A stretch of DNA of 50,584 bases from Brevundimonas sp. UBA5713 (GCF_002419815.1 NZ_DIGV01000027.1:62851-113434), one strand, 5' to 3'. Positions 33,953 to 42,338 are shown, counted from the stretch's first letter. Made by a program: numbers and translations. The notes: generated by a model not told the origin, from the sequence alone.

Positions 33953-34330
33953 TTAGCGGGTGACGCTATTGACCTTGATACGGCAGGCGTACGGGGCCGT
34001 GGTCTGGTTCAGCTCTTTGGGTTGAACGAGAGCAGTGTCACCCACGCAGATTTCGCGATTGCGACCGGCCTCGGCGATCAGAGCATACTGGCTGACGCGC
34101 GCGATATCGGGGCATGGGCCCTCGACATCGGCCTGATAGGTGCGGCCCAGACCGGCGTCGATCTTCAAACCGCTTTCGGCCTCATAAGTGACAGAACGGG
34201 CCTGTTCCAGTCGGAAGCACTGGCGCACATTGTCGGTGCCGGTGCTGGCCAGTTGGGTCGATGTATCCGATGCGCACGATGCCAGAGCCATGGCCAGAGC
34301 TGCTGTGCCGTAAGTGATGATGCGTGCCAT
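33953..34330 (-). CDS. Lipoprotein of unknown function, DUF6491-like (copy 2)
   Basis: A 125-residue lipoprotein: signal with lipobox A-L-A-S-C (C19), a short Ser/Thr linker, then a domain beginning Q-C-F-R-L-E-Q-A-R and including G-P-C-P-D-I-A-R, R-E-I-C-V-G-D-T-A and Y-A-C-R-I-K-V-N. The four domain cysteines sit at the same places as in the downstream gene, so the pair arose by tandem duplication followed by strong divergence. They share an operon on the minus strand, with this gene first. Function unknown; the envelope location is the only safe statement. Confidence 0.75.
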   Translation of the reverse strand: MARIITYGTAALAMALASCASDTSTQLASTGTDNVRQCFRLEQARSVTYEAESGLKIDAGLGRTYQADVEGPCPDIARVSQYALIAEAGRNREICVGDTALVQPKELNQTTAPYACRIKVNSVTR

Positions 34331-34397
34331 ATGAACCTCTTGATCAGGGCGTACAGCTCATAGTGGTTCAAATTACTGTCTCGTCTACCCGTAATAT

Positions 34398-36164
34398 TCA
34401 AAACCTAGGTGACAGTTTTGTGGCCCAGTCATACGGCAGGGGCGAGGGGGCACCCGAGACAAGGGCGGCGATGTGTTCACCCAGTAGGGGGGAGGCGCAA
34501 AAGCCGCGCGATCCCATGCCGGTCAGGACGTGTAGGCCCTCGCGGGCAGTCCCGCACAGTGGCAGACGGTCCGGCGTAGTGGCGCGAACCGCTGTGCGGC
34601 GATGGCGCGGGGCATCGGCGATGGCGGCGGCGCGCGCAGGCAGGGTCTGCGACAGGGTGTTCAGGTTTTTGTCGGATGCAGCATCGCTAGGGGAGGGGTC
34701 TGTTACACCGCGATCGTGGGTGGCCCCATAAAGCAGGCCCTGAGGGGTAGGGACGCTGTATCCCCCCCATGCGACGGCGGTGGGGCTGGGACCGTCCTGC
34801 TCGGCCCAGTCAGCCTGTCCGGCCACAGGCGACAGCGCCAGATCGGGAAGCAGGGTGGCGGTGCCCCAACCTGCGGCGACTACGACGTGATCGGCATGGA
34901 TGATAATTTGTTCGTCTTCGTCCCGTAGGGCCCAGCCGTCCACAGTGCGCTCCAGACGTGCGACTTTGGCGGTGATCATCGGGGTGTCGGCCAGCCAGTC
35001 GGCCAGTACGTGCCGCGGTGAAAGGGCAAAGGCCGACCGCATGTGCAGGCCGCCGTGGGGGACCGGCTCACCGATCAGGGCAGAAGCCTCGGACGGCGTC
35101 AGACGGCGCATGGTGTTGTCGGGCCAGAGGGGCTGGGCTGCGATCTTGTCGAAGCGGGCATTATCGCGCGCCATATGCTCCAACTGCACGACGCCGCGTG
35201 ACAATATGGCCCCATCGATCTGACCATATAGTTGTCCGGCGCGTTCCAGACACTGGGCATAGAGACCGGCGATAAAGTCATCGCCGGCATCCATGCGCGG
35301 CGTCACCAGCGAGGCTGGAAATCCCGAGCCGCCTGCGCCGGCATGGTCTGCTTCGATGACGGTGGGGTTCAGGCCTGCCGCCTTGAGCGCGCGGACGGTG
35401 CTGGCGGCAGCGATTCCGGCACCGATGACGGCCACGCGCGGCTGTACGACGGCGACAGTGGCACCCGCCATGCGGGCCTCCAGACGTTCGCGTTTGCGTC
35501 CGTGGCCCGGCTTTTTCTCGACGGTGAAGCCATTGGAGGCAAGGGCGCGCCGCACGGCACCGGCGACGGTAAAGGTGGCCAGATGGCAGCCGGGGGCGGA
35601 GCGGGCGGCGACAGCGGCCATAATCTCATCGGACCACATGCCGGGGTTCAATGCGGGCGAAAAGCCATCTAAGAACCACGCATCGGCCTGTGCGGACCAT
35701 TGCGCCAGCGCCCATTCTACCTCGCCCACGGCGATGTCGAGCGTGACGCCCCATTGTGGCAGGTCGATGCGGTGAAAGCCGGGGCGCGTGGTCGGCCACT
35801 GGTCTAGCAAGGCGGCAGCGGTTTCGGCCACATCGGGCCACGCGGCCAGGGCGCGGGCAGCCTCCTCGCGGGTGAGGGGATAGCCTTCGACGGTAAAGAC
35901 GTGCAGCTGACCGTGCGACGGTCGATGCTGTCGCCACAGATCGATCAGGGCAATAATGTTGAGGCCGGTGCCAAAGCCCAGCTCGCCGACCGTAAAACGG
36001 GTTCGGTCCTGCCAGACGGCGGGCATGTCGCAACCGCCCAGAAACACGGCGCGGGTTTCTGCCAGCCCGTCATCTTTCGAGAAGTAGACGTCGCCAAACC
36101 GGCCCGAGCGCGGCGAGCCATCGTCGGCCCAGACAAGTTGTGGAGAGGCGTTGTCGTCAGTCAT
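34398..36164 (-). CDS. mnmC: Bifunctional tRNA wobble-uridine modification enzyme MnmC
   Basis: A 588-residue fusion that completes the mnm5s2U34 modification of tRNA. Residues 1-230 form the methyltransferase part (MnmD/MnmC2), with the SAM loop G-E-L-G-F-G-T-G-L-N (60-69), and W-F-L-D-G-F-S-P near 161. Residues 240-588 form the FAD-dependent demodification part (MnmC1), opening with A-V-I-G-A-G-I-A-A-A-S and ending with the substrate-domain motif M-G-S-R-G-F. The domain order and total length match the full bifunctional enzyme. Its ATG is 107 bases from the stop of the upstream lipoprotein gene, and a terminator lies in that gap. Confidence 0.94.
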   Translation of the reverse strand: MTDDNASPQLVWADDGSPRSGRFGDVYFSKDDGLAETRAVFLGGCDMPAVWQDRTRFTVGELGFGTGLNIIALIDLWRQHRPSHGQLHVFTVEGYPLTREEAARALAAWPDVAETAAALLDQWPTTRPGFHRIDLPQWGVTLDIAVGEVEWALAQWSAQADAWFLDGFSPALNPGMWSDEIMAAVAARSAPGCHLATFTVAGAVRRALASNGFTVEKKPGHGRKRERLEARMAGATVAVVQPRVAVIGAGIAAASTVRALKAAGLNPTVIEADHAGAGGSGFPASLVTPRMDAGDDFIAGLYAQCLERAGQLYGQIDGAILSRGVVQLEHMARDNARFDKIAAQPLWPDNTMRRLTPSEASALIGEPVPHGGLHMRSAFALSPRHVLADWLADTPMITAKVARLERTVDGWALRDEDEQIIIHADHVVVAAGWGTATLLPDLALSPVAGQADWAEQDGPSPTAVAWGGYSVPTPQGLLYGATHDRGVTDPSPSDAASDKNLNTLSQTLPARAAAIADAPRHRRTAVRATTPDRLPLCGTAREGLHVLTGMGSRGFCASPLLGEHIAALVSGAPSPLPYDWATKLSPRF

Positions 36165-36193
36165 GGCGCGGGGATAGACCGCTTTCGGCCATG

Positions 36194-36223
36194 AAAAAAG
36201 GGGCCGTCCTCGGACGACCCCTT
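36194..36223 (-). terminator. Intrinsic terminator of the first heptad-repeat lipoprotein gene
   Basis: On the minus strand AAGGGG and CGTCC pair with GGACG and CCCCTT around a short loop with one mismatch, followed by six T residues (plus-strand A run at 36194-36199). It lies 48 bases after the stop of the lipoprotein gene and before mnmC. Confidence 0.82.
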
Positions 36224-36271
36224 CTCCATCACAGAGCGTAAGCCCCGCGATCCAAGATGGAAATCTTGGGC

Positions 36272-36529
36272 TTAGGCAGCCGGAGCAGCCGGAGCAGCTT
36301 CCGGAGCAGCAGCCGGAGCAGCTTCGGTAGCAGCAGCGTCAGCAGCAACAGCGGCTTCACCAGCAGCTTCAGCAGCTTCACCAGCAGCGTCAGCAGCGGT
36401 TTCAGCAGCGGCGGTAGCGTCAGCAGCAGCGGCTTCAGCTTCAGCAGCCGGAGCTTCGGTAGCAGCCGGTTGGCAAGCGGCCAGAGCCAGAGCGGCGGCC
36501 GAAGCGGCGATCAGGGCGGCGATGCGCAT
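36272..36529 (-). CDS. Small Ala-rich heptad-repeat lipoprotein (copy 1)
   Basis: An 85-residue protein. Residues 1-18 are a lipoprotein signal ending A-L-A-A-C-Q (lipid Cys19). The mature part is almost only Ala, Glu, Asp, Thr, Gly and Pro, with a seven-residue periodicity (A-A-E-T-A-A-D, A-A-G-E-A-A-E, A-A-G-E-A-A-V) and then an E-A-A-P-A-A-A tail. It should form an acidic amphipathic helix with a flexible tail in the periplasm, anchored by lipid. The true start is the ATG at 36529 with GGAAG upstream; a longer open frame adds a second unrelated leader. The Q-P-A after the Cys is shared with copy 2. Function unknown. Confidence 0.78.
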   Translation of the reverse strand: MRIAALIAASAAALALAACQPAATEAPAAEAEAAAADATAAAETAADAAGEAAEAAGEAAVAADAAATEAAPAAAPEAAPAAPAA

Positions 36530-36670
36530 GTGTGTCTTCCTTAGAAGTTTGAGGCGGGGCCAAATGCCTCGCTGAGCAACAGATAACGGGATCGTGAGGA
36601 GAATCGCAAGTAAAATTCTCACGCGTTCGTGATGGACGGTGAGGAAATACGAAATCTCCTTATAAGTCCG

Positions 36671-36922
36671 TTAGTTAGAGGTCTTCTCTTCGACTTTTTC
36701 TGCGACCTCTTCGGCCTTGGCAGCCGTGGCGTCCCCTGCGGCAGCGACGGCATCGCCAGCAGCTTCAACGGCGTCGCCAGCGGCGTCGGTCGCTTGCTCG
36801 GCCGAGGCTTCGGCGTTGTCAGCGGCGGTTTCTGCCGGAGCTTCGTTGGTAGCCGGTTGGCAGGCGGCCACGGCCAGTGCGCTCACGCCAGCGGCAGCGA
36901 TCATCAGACGACGGATGTTCAT
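36671..36922 (-). CDS. Small Ala-rich heptad-repeat lipoprotein (copy 2)
   Basis: An 83-residue lipoprotein with signal residues 1-20 and lipid Cys21 in A-V-A-A-C-Q-P-A-T. After a short Glu/Ala linker come three near-identical heptads (A-G-D-A-V-E-A 48-54, A-G-D-A-V-A-A 55-61, A-G-D-A-T-A-A 62-68), then K-A-E-E-V-A-E and K-V-E-E-K. The helix would be acidic on one face and Ala/Val on the other, as in apolipoprotein-like or LEA-like helices. It is a paralogue of the neighbour: both open with C-Q-P-A-T-x-E-A-P-A. The two genes are 141 bases apart on one strand. Function unknown; a coat or spacer role between lipid and cell wall is only a guess. Confidence 0.78.
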   Translation of the reverse strand: MNIRRLMIAAAGVSALAVAACQPATNEAPAETAADNAEASAEQATDAAGDAVEAAGDAVAAAGDATAAKAEEVAEKVEEKTSN

Positions 36923-36980
36923 AAGCTATCCCCCCAATGGGTCGGTTGGTGTCAGTTGACAGGCGATCGAATTGGAAAGA

Positions 36981-37001
36981 GCCGAGGGTCGCCCCCTCGG
37001 C
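36981..37001 (-). terminator. Weak terminator-like hairpin after motA
   Basis: GCCGAGGG (36981-36988) pairs with CCCTCGGC (36994-37001) around TCGCC; the minus strand continues TCTTTCC. It is 52 bases after the motA stop. The stem is strong but the T tract is poor. Confidence 0.5.
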
Positions 37002-37053
37002 CCTTCAATAGAAAGAAGTAACGTAGCTATTCGTAAGAGTCGAATCCGTCACC

Positions 37054-37920
37054 TTACTCCGACGGAGCGGCGGCCAGAGCTTCTTCCATCTCTGCAAAGC
37101 TGGGCTGGGCCGTCGAGGGGATGTCGCCGCGACCGATTTCCACCGAGATTTGTGCGGCATTGCCATGCAGGTGGGCGACCAGAACCGACTGGATGATCTT
37201 GTAGAAGGCCCCTTCCTCCTCGACGATGGCGTTCAAGCGGGAGGCAAACGGGCCGACCAGGCCGTAGGCGAGGAACACGCCGAGGAAGGTACCGACCAGA
37301 GCGCCGCCGATCATACCGCCCAGAACTTCCGGCGGCTCGGTGATGGAGCCCATGGTTTTGATGATGCCCAGCACGGCGGCCACAATGCCAAGGGCGGGCA
37401 ACCCGTCTGCAAGGGTTTGCAGGGCATGGGCAGGGGCCAGCGCCTCGTGGTGATGCTTCTCCAGCTGCTTTTCCATGGCGTCCTCGATCTGGTGCGGGTC
37501 TTCGAGGTTCATGGTCATCATGCGCAGGGTGTCGCACATGAAGTCTACGGCGAAGTGGTCCTTCAGGATCTTCGGATATTTCTGGAAGATCGGGCTTTCA
37601 GCCGGCTTCTCGATGTGGCTTTCCAGAGCGATGACGCCCTTGGACTTCATCGTCTTGGTCAGTTGGAACAGCAGGCTGAGCAGGTCTTTATAATCCTGCT
37701 TCTTCCATTTCGGTCCGGCGAAGGATTTGCCAAGGCCGCCCAGCGCACCTTTGATCACCGTCATGGAGTTGGAAATCAGAAACGCTGCGATACCCGCGCC
37801 GAAGATCGCCATCAGCTCATAGGGCAGCGAATACAGAATGGTTGCCATCTTGCCGCCGTGCAGCAGGAAGCTGCCGAACACCATGGCGAACAGCATGATA
37901 ATGCCGATGATTTGGAACAT
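37054..37920 (-). CDS. motA: Flagellar motor stator protein MotA
   Basis: A 288-residue inner-membrane protein of the proton-driven stator that turns the flagellar motor, working with MotB. It has four helices; the last pair holds the motif E-P-P-E-V-L-G-G-M-I-G-G-A-L-V-G-T-F-L-G with the conserved prolines (equivalents of E. coli Pro173 and Pro222, the latter in L-V-G-P-F-A). Charged residues of the cytoplasmic loop (residues 70-150) that contact FliG are present. No motB follows; in Caulobacter motA and motB are also apart on the chromosome. The start region shows no strong ribosome site. Confidence 0.95.
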   Translation of the reverse strand: MFQIIGIIMLFAMVFGSFLLHGGKMATILYSLPYELMAIFGAGIAAFLISNSMTVIKGALGGLGKSFAGPKWKKQDYKDLLSLLFQLTKTMKSKGVIALESHIEKPAESPIFQKYPKILKDHFAVDFMCDTLRMMTMNLEDPHQIEDAMEKQLEKHHHEALAPAHALQTLADGLPALGIVAAVLGIIKTMGSITEPPEVLGGMIGGALVGTFLGVFLAYGLVGPFASRLNAIVEEEGAFYKIIQSVLVAHLHGNAAQISVEIGRGDIPSTAQPSFAEMEEALAAAPSE

Positions 37921-38040
37921 GAGGCGACTGGGACAGCTCTGAAGAGGGACCGATGAAGCGCCTACTGTGAAGGTTAATGCTTAAGGTCAGGTTTCACGCC
38001 AATCCCTTGGTGCAGGGGGCGGCGATGAACAAGGAGGCAA

Positions 38041-38076
38041 AAGAAAAGGCGGCGAAGCTGGGCTTCGCCGCCTTTT
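38041..38076 (-). terminator. Intrinsic terminator of the FATP-type acyl-CoA synthetase gene
   Basis: A 15-bp perfect stem (38044-38058 with 38062-38076) with a three-base loop. On the minus strand the right side ends in TTTT followed by CTTTT. It starts 23 bases after the stop of the synthetase gene. Confidence 0.88.
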
Positions 38077-38098
38077 GATTGTCTGGAACCGTAAGTCC

Positions 38099-39898
38099 TT
38101 AGAGGCGCAGGGTGCCGTTCAGAATGCTCTGGCGCACGTCCTCGGTCAGCAGTTGATAGCCGTCGGGGCCACCGCGGACATAGAGCGGGCCGTCGACCTT
38201 TTCCGGATCGAAGCCATCGGCCACCAGATCGACCTTGCGGTATTTGAAGGTGCCGGTGGTTTCAGCCGACTTCAGCAGGCGGATAAAGCAGGGGCGGGCA
38301 TAGGGCGGCAGTTCGCGCTCGGCGACCTCTGCAAAGCTCTTGGCGTCGAAACCGTTGTCGAGCACCAGACCCACCATGCCCGCGCGGCCTTCCTGACCGG
38401 GGATATGGACGCCATAGGCGATGACTTCCTGCACGCCCGGCGCTTCGGACAGGTGCTGTTCCACTTCGGCGGTCGAGACGTTTTCACCCTTCCAGCGGAA
38501 GGTGTCGCCCAGACGGTCCATAAAGTAGATGTAGCCTTCCTTGTCCTGACGCATCAGGTCGCCGGTACGGAACCAGCGGTCGCCCTTTTTGAAGACGTCA
38601 GTCAGGATTTTCTTCTGGGTAGCGGCCTTGTCGGCATAGCCGGTGAAGTCCTGACGGATGGTATTGCCGATCACGCCGATGGCTTCGCCCGTCTCGCCGG
38701 TCTTGACCAGTTTGCACAGGCCGTTGGGGCCGCGCACCGGCTCGCCCGTTTCGGGGTCCAGTTCGATGATGCGGATGTTCAGTTGAGACTTCAGATAGCC
38801 GGGCACGCGGCCTATAGCCCCCGGCTTGCCGCCGAAGTTGAACAGCGAGACGTTCCCTTCGGTCGAGCCATAGAACTCGAGGATCACGGGCACTTTGAAG
38901 CGGTTCTGGAACTCTTCCCACACATCGGGACGCAGGCCGTTGCCGAAGGCCAGACGCAGCTTGTGCGAGGCCTCGTCGGGGTTGGCCGGCGAGTTGACCA
39001 GATAGCGACACAGTTCGCCAATATAGACGAACATGGTCGCGCCGCTGGCCTTGACGTCGGGCCAGAAGGTCGAGGCGGAGAAGCGACGACGGGTGACCAT
39101 GCGGCCCCCGTTCAGCAGCACCGAGCCCACACCGACCAGACCGCCGGTGGAGTGATACAGCGGCAGGACGTTGAACAGGGTGTCCTTGGAGGTGGCACCG
39201 GTGCCGCCGGCGAAGGCGCGCATATAGGTGCGTGCACGCGAATGCGGAATGCGCGCTGCCTTGGGCAGGCCGGTGGTGCCCGAAGTGAAGATATAAAGGG
39301 CGGTGTCGCGGTTGGTCAGGCCCTTGCGGACCGAACGGTCCGGACGCACCGAGGAGGCGCTGCGCACGGCACTGTCGAAATCGCGGCGGCTGTTGGTTTC
39401 GTTCTCTTCGCCCAGCCCCAGAACCCACAGGTTGATATCGCGCTCGATACGGGTGCGGGTTTCTTCGACGGCCTGCCAGCAGTCTTCGTCCGAGACGACG
39501 TTGAACGCGCCCGAAATGTTCAGGCAGTGGCCGAGGGCTGCGCCGGTCAGGTTGTTGTTGATCAGGGCCGTCGCCACGCCGATCTTGGAGAAGCCGAACC
39601 AAGCCGCGACGTATTCGACGCGGTTGTGCATGACCAGCGCGATGGTGTCGCCGCGCTTCAGATTACGGCCCTTGGCCCAGTTGGCATAACGGTTCGCGAG
39701 CGCTTCGAACTCGCGATAGGTCAGCTTGCGGGTCTCGTCCTCGACGCAGATATTATCGGGCCACTTGTCGACGGCCTCTTCGATATCGTCGCAAACAAGA
39801 ACATCACTATCCAACTGGATGGGCTTAATGCGGCGCAAGAGGCGGATCAGACCTCCAAGAAAGCGAACTTCCTGCTTGATACTCGCCGTCATACCCAT
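38099..39898 (-). CDS. Long-chain acyl-CoA synthetase, FATP/FadD6 type
   Basis: A 599-residue AMP-forming enzyme that activates long or very-long-chain fatty acids to acyl-CoA, in the group related to eukaryotic FATP (fatty acid transport protein). The AMP motif Y-I-F-T-S-G-T-T-G-L-P-K-A is near residue 202, the F-Y-G-S-T-E-G-N motif near 343, and W-F-R-T-G-D-L-M near 440. The C-terminal domain has the F-K-Y-R-K-V-D-L lysine region. I chose the ATG at 39898; two further start choices lie within nine codons (ATG 39892, TTG 39919). It is transcribed alone; upstream is a 416-base gap. Confidence 0.9.
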   Translation of the reverse strand: MGMTASIKQEVRFLGGLIRLLRRIKPIQLDSDVLVCDDIEEAVDKWPDNICVEDETRKLTYREFEALANRYANWAKGRNLKRGDTIALVMHNRVEYVAAWFGFSKIGVATALINNNLTGAALGHCLNISGAFNVVSDEDCWQAVEETRTRIERDINLWVLGLGEENETNSRRDFDSAVRSASSVRPDRSVRKGLTNRDTALYIFTSGTTGLPKAARIPHSRARTYMRAFAGGTGATSKDTLFNVLPLYHSTGGLVGVGSVLLNGGRMVTRRRFSASTFWPDVKASGATMFVYIGELCRYLVNSPANPDEASHKLRLAFGNGLRPDVWEEFQNRFKVPVILEFYGSTEGNVSLFNFGGKPGAIGRVPGYLKSQLNIRIIELDPETGEPVRGPNGLCKLVKTGETGEAIGVIGNTIRQDFTGYADKAATQKKILTDVFKKGDRWFRTGDLMRQDKEGYIYFMDRLGDTFRWKGENVSTAEVEQHLSEAPGVQEVIAYGVHIPGQEGRAGMVGLVLDNGFDAKSFAEVAERELPPYARPCFIRLLKSAETTGTFKYRKVDLVADGFDPEKVDGPLYVRGGPDGYQLLTEDVRQSILNGTLRL

Positions 39899-40314
39899 GG
39901 ATGCGCCGCCTTTCCCCAATGTTTAATTTTCTCTTTGTGATGAACGGCCAAACCCGCGCGGTCAACCGTCCGCAAAGCCGCAGTGGCGCATTGTTGCGCA
40001 AAACCGCATTACAGATGTCGTTTTCAGTGACGCAACGTAAAGTTATTAGGCTACCTAGGGTCAAGTCTTGCTGAGCCTTGGAATATTTAATCAATCAGTT
40101 AGCCCGAATCCGCGTTCCACTTCGTCTTGGGCTGTTGAGCGAGCGTTGATATAAGGCGCGTCTGGCTCTGACGTGAGGTGTGGCCAAGCCGTAATGATAT
40201 TGGCCGCGTCTTGGCCGCATTCACGGGCCAGCGTGTCAGGCGATGGCCCCCCGAGGTTGCGGGCCTGATTTGAGTTGATGGTCTTTCCGGCGGTCGCCGG
40301 ATGCTGGAGCGTTT
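39899..40314. other. Intergenic region without a gene
   Basis: Between the acyl-CoA synthetase gene (minus) and the Pro/Ala-rich protein gene (plus), which are divergent. I see no convincing reading frame with a ribosome site. An A+T-rich stretch at 40020-40100 and a small inverted repeat GCGCA/TGCGC near 39987 are the only structures. A TTTACG-like half-site lies at 40036-40041 (as CGTAAA), without a good partner. Both gene promoters should lie here. Confidence 0.4.
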
Positions 40315-41523
40315 ATGTCGTCGAATAGCCCCAAGTCTTCGGAAAACCCGTCTGCCACTCCGGCCGAGCCGCAAGCGCCTGCGACTGCGCCCGCAACCCA
40401 TGATGCGGCTGCCGGACAGCCGTTTCGTCGTGGCCAGATCACCTGGGGGCGTCCGCCGCAGGCCGTGTTTCGCGCCGGCCCGTTGCCGCGCGACGAGGGT
40501 ATGGCCCGTCTGATGGCCATGCCGCCGTATCCCAAGCCGACGGCACCACGCATTAGCGGCAGCACCGCCAATGGTCTGGGCGGGGGTAATATTCCGGTGG
40601 CGACGCGTCCGGCGCAGCCCCTTGCTGGACAAACCCCTGCACCCAAGCCCGCGGTAGCCCAACCCTCGACGCCGGTGCGGCCCGCCAACTTCCTTGGCGG
40701 TTCACTGGTGCCGGGAGCCGGTCTGGCCAGACCCCAGCCCGCCCCCCAACCCGTGCCCCAGCCTGCGGCCGATCAAGTGACTATCGAGACGGTCGAGCTT
40801 CCTCAGGCTAAAGCCCCTGATACACAGACGGCACCCAAGCTGGCGGCCCTGTCTGATACCAAGGTTTCCGCCGAGCCCGCAGCGCTGGTGGTGGAAACCG
40901 TGAGCGCAGCAGCCGTTCAGACGCCAGAGCAAACGATAGCCCAGACCGAGCCACGGCCGTCGCGCAGCAAGCTGCCGCTGGTCCTCTTGGTCGGAGCAGG
41001 CGTGGTGGCTTTGGCGGCTGGCGCCTTTGTGCTGACCCAGAGGGGCGCGGGGACCGACGCGGCGCCTGTTGTCGATGCAGGCCCTGCGATCGAGGAAGCG
41101 CCTGTGATGGAAGGTGCCACCGGCGGGGTCGCAGCCCTGCCTGAACCGATTGTCGAAGGCGAAGCCCCGCAGGTGGCTCCGCCCTCCACGGCGACCGACA
41201 CTGTGTCGCACCGTAATCCGGAACTGGCTCTACAACCGCAAGCCACCGCACCGCGGCCGGTGTCCGCTGCGCCGCGTGCGCAGCCTGCGCCTCGCCCGCA
41301 GGCAAGCGGAACTCAGGTGAGCGGAATTCAGGCAAACGGAACTCTGGCAAGTGGAATTCAGGCGACCCCGTCACCCGCGCCGCAATCCGCTCCCCAAAGC
41401 CCGCCGGTCGTGACGGTCACGCCGCCCGCAGCCGAGCCGTCCGGTCCGCCGCCCACGGTAGCTTCGGCTCCGCCCAGTGATCCGGATGCGCCCGTTGTGA
41501 CCCGTCCTCAACGACTGGACTAA
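40315..41523 (+). CDS. Pro/Ala-rich single-pass membrane protein with pentapeptide repeats
   Basis: A 402-residue protein not recognised by family. Residues 1-215 are cytoplasmic by the positive-inside rule, very rich in Pro, Ala, Gln and Thr, and probably disordered. A single membrane helix is at about 220-241. The outer part (242-402) is again Pro/Ala-rich and contains four tandem copies of a five-residue unit A-S-G-x-x (330-349). In the DNA these are 15-base units (41302-41361) with only a few substitutions, so they expanded recently. The ATG has GGAG seven bases upstream. It resembles envelope-spanning linkers such as TonB- or cell-wall-related proteins in composition only. Confidence 0.75.
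   Translation: MSSNSPKSSENPSATPAEPQAPATAPATHDAAAGQPFRRGQITWGRPPQAVFRAGPLPRDEGMARLMAMPPYPKPTAPRISGSTANGLGGGNIPVATRPAQPLAGQTPAPKPAVAQPSTPVRPANFLGGSLVPGAGLARPQPAPQPVPQPAADQVTIETVELPQAKAPDTQTAPKLAALSDTKVSAEPAALVVETVSAAAVQTPEQTIAQTEPRPSRSKLPLVLLVGAGVVALAAGAFVLTQRGAGTDAAPVVDAGPAIEEAPVMEGATGGVAALPEPIVEGEAPQVAPPSTATDTVSHRNPELALQPQATAPRPVSAAPRAQPAPRPQASGTQVSGIQANGTLASGIQATPSPAPQSAPQSPPVVTVTPPAAEPSGPPPTVASAPPSDPDAPVVTRPQRLD
41302..41361 (+). repeat. Four 15-base tandem repeats inside the Pro/Ala-rich membrane protein gene
   Basis: The units start at 41302, 41317, 41332 and 41347. They translate to A-S-G-T-Q, V-S-G-I-Q, A-N-G-T-L and A-S-G-I-Q. The length is a multiple of three, so copy-number change keeps the frame. 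Confidence 0.85.
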
Positions 41524-41549
41524 GCGGCCACGGGTCGGGGGAGAATAAG

Positions 41550-42338
41550 GTGTTGGATTTGGCCCCCGAGATCATCGGGCTGTTGTTCTTTGCCGCCGTC
41601 GCGGCAGGGTTTGTGGACGCCATTGCCGGTGGCGGCGGGCTGATCACCGTGCCCGCCCTGCTGGCGGCGGGAGTCTCGCCCGTTGCCGCCATCGCCACCA
41701 ATAAGGTGCAGGGCAGTTTCGGCACGGCGGCGGCGACCTATACCTTCTGGCGCAAGGGGCGTATCGACTTCGGCCTGCTGAAATGGCCTCTGATCTTTAC
41801 GGTTCTGGGCGCGGCGGCGGGATCGTTCGTCGTCACCTTTGTGGATGCGGCATGGCTGATGGTGCTGTTGCCGGTCCTGTTGGTGGCGATTGCGCTCTAT
41901 TTTCTGTTCGGCCCCAAGGCCAGCGACGAGGATGTGAAGGCGCGGCTGACGCCCTTCGCCTTTGGCGCGGTGGCAGGCGGCATCGGCTTTTATGACGGCT
42001 TTTTCGGACCGGGCACGGGATCGTTCTTTGCGCTGGCGCTGGTGACCTTGCTGGGCATGGGGCTGACGCGGGCGACGGCCCACACCAAGGCGCTGAACTT
42101 TGCCAGCAATATCGTCTCGGTCGGCATATTTGCCGTCGGCGGTCACGTCCTGTGGCTGGTGGGTCTGCTGATGGCGGTAGGGCAGGTGTTTGGCGGCTGG
42201 CTGGGCTCGCACGCGGCTATGCGTTTCGGGCCCCGCTTGATCCGCCCGCTGCTGGTGATCATCTGTCTGGCCATGGTGGCCAAGCTGCTGTCCGATCCGG
42301 ACAACCCCTTGCGTCAGCTTCTGGTCGGCCTGTTCTGA
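41550..42338 (+). CDS. TSUP family permease (TauE/SafE)
   Basis: A 262-residue inner-membrane protein of the TauE/SafE/YfcA/DUF81 family, with eight helices in two halves. The first-half motif G-G-G-G-L-I-T-V-P-A-L-L-A-A-G followed by A-I-A-T-N-K-V-Q-G-S-F-G and the second-half Y-D-G-F-F-G-P-G-T-G-S-F are diagnostic. Members export or take up sulfonates, sulfite or sulfur compounds; the substrate is not told by sequence. The start is GTG at 41550 with GGGGGAGA upstream. It begins 26 bases after the previous gene, on the same strand, and overlaps the end of the convergent gene by 25 bases. Confidence 0.9.
   Translation: MLDLAPEIIGLLFFAAVAAGFVDAIAGGGGLITVPALLAAGVSPVAAIATNKVQGSFGTAAATYTFWRKGRIDFGLLKWPLIFTVLGAAAGSFVVTFVDAAWLMVLLPVLLVAIALYFLFGPKASDEDVKARLTPFAFGAVAGGIGFYDGFFGPGTGSFFALALVTLLGMGLTRATAHTKALNFASNIVSVGIFAVGGHVLWLVGLLMAVGQVFGGWLGSHAAMRFGPRLIRPLLVIICLAMVAKLLSDPDNPLRQLLVGLF

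Noticed and set aside
36290..36450. CAG-like repeats in the heptad lipoprotein gene considered as a satellite
   Set aside because: They follow from the Ala-rich heptads of the protein and vary at silent positions, so they are explained by coding constraint.
37970..37985. TTAA-N3-TTAA upstream of motA as a possible CtrA box
   Set aside because: CtrA sites need TTAA-N7-TTAA(C); the spacing is wrong.
38025..38078. A 17-codon frame beginning ATGAACAAG inside the synthetase terminator
   Set aside because: It is the stem-loop itself read as codons; no ribosome site and no likely product.
38075..39940. Open frame of 621 codons on the plus strand opposite the acyl-CoA synthetase gene
   Set aside because: Antisense shadow; it starts inside the terminator of the real gene and has no recognisable domain.
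40028..40042. TTTACG half-site upstream of the acyl-CoA synthetase gene
   Set aside because: The partner arm is only a poor match (CGTCA with wrong spacing), so I do not call it a MerR operator.
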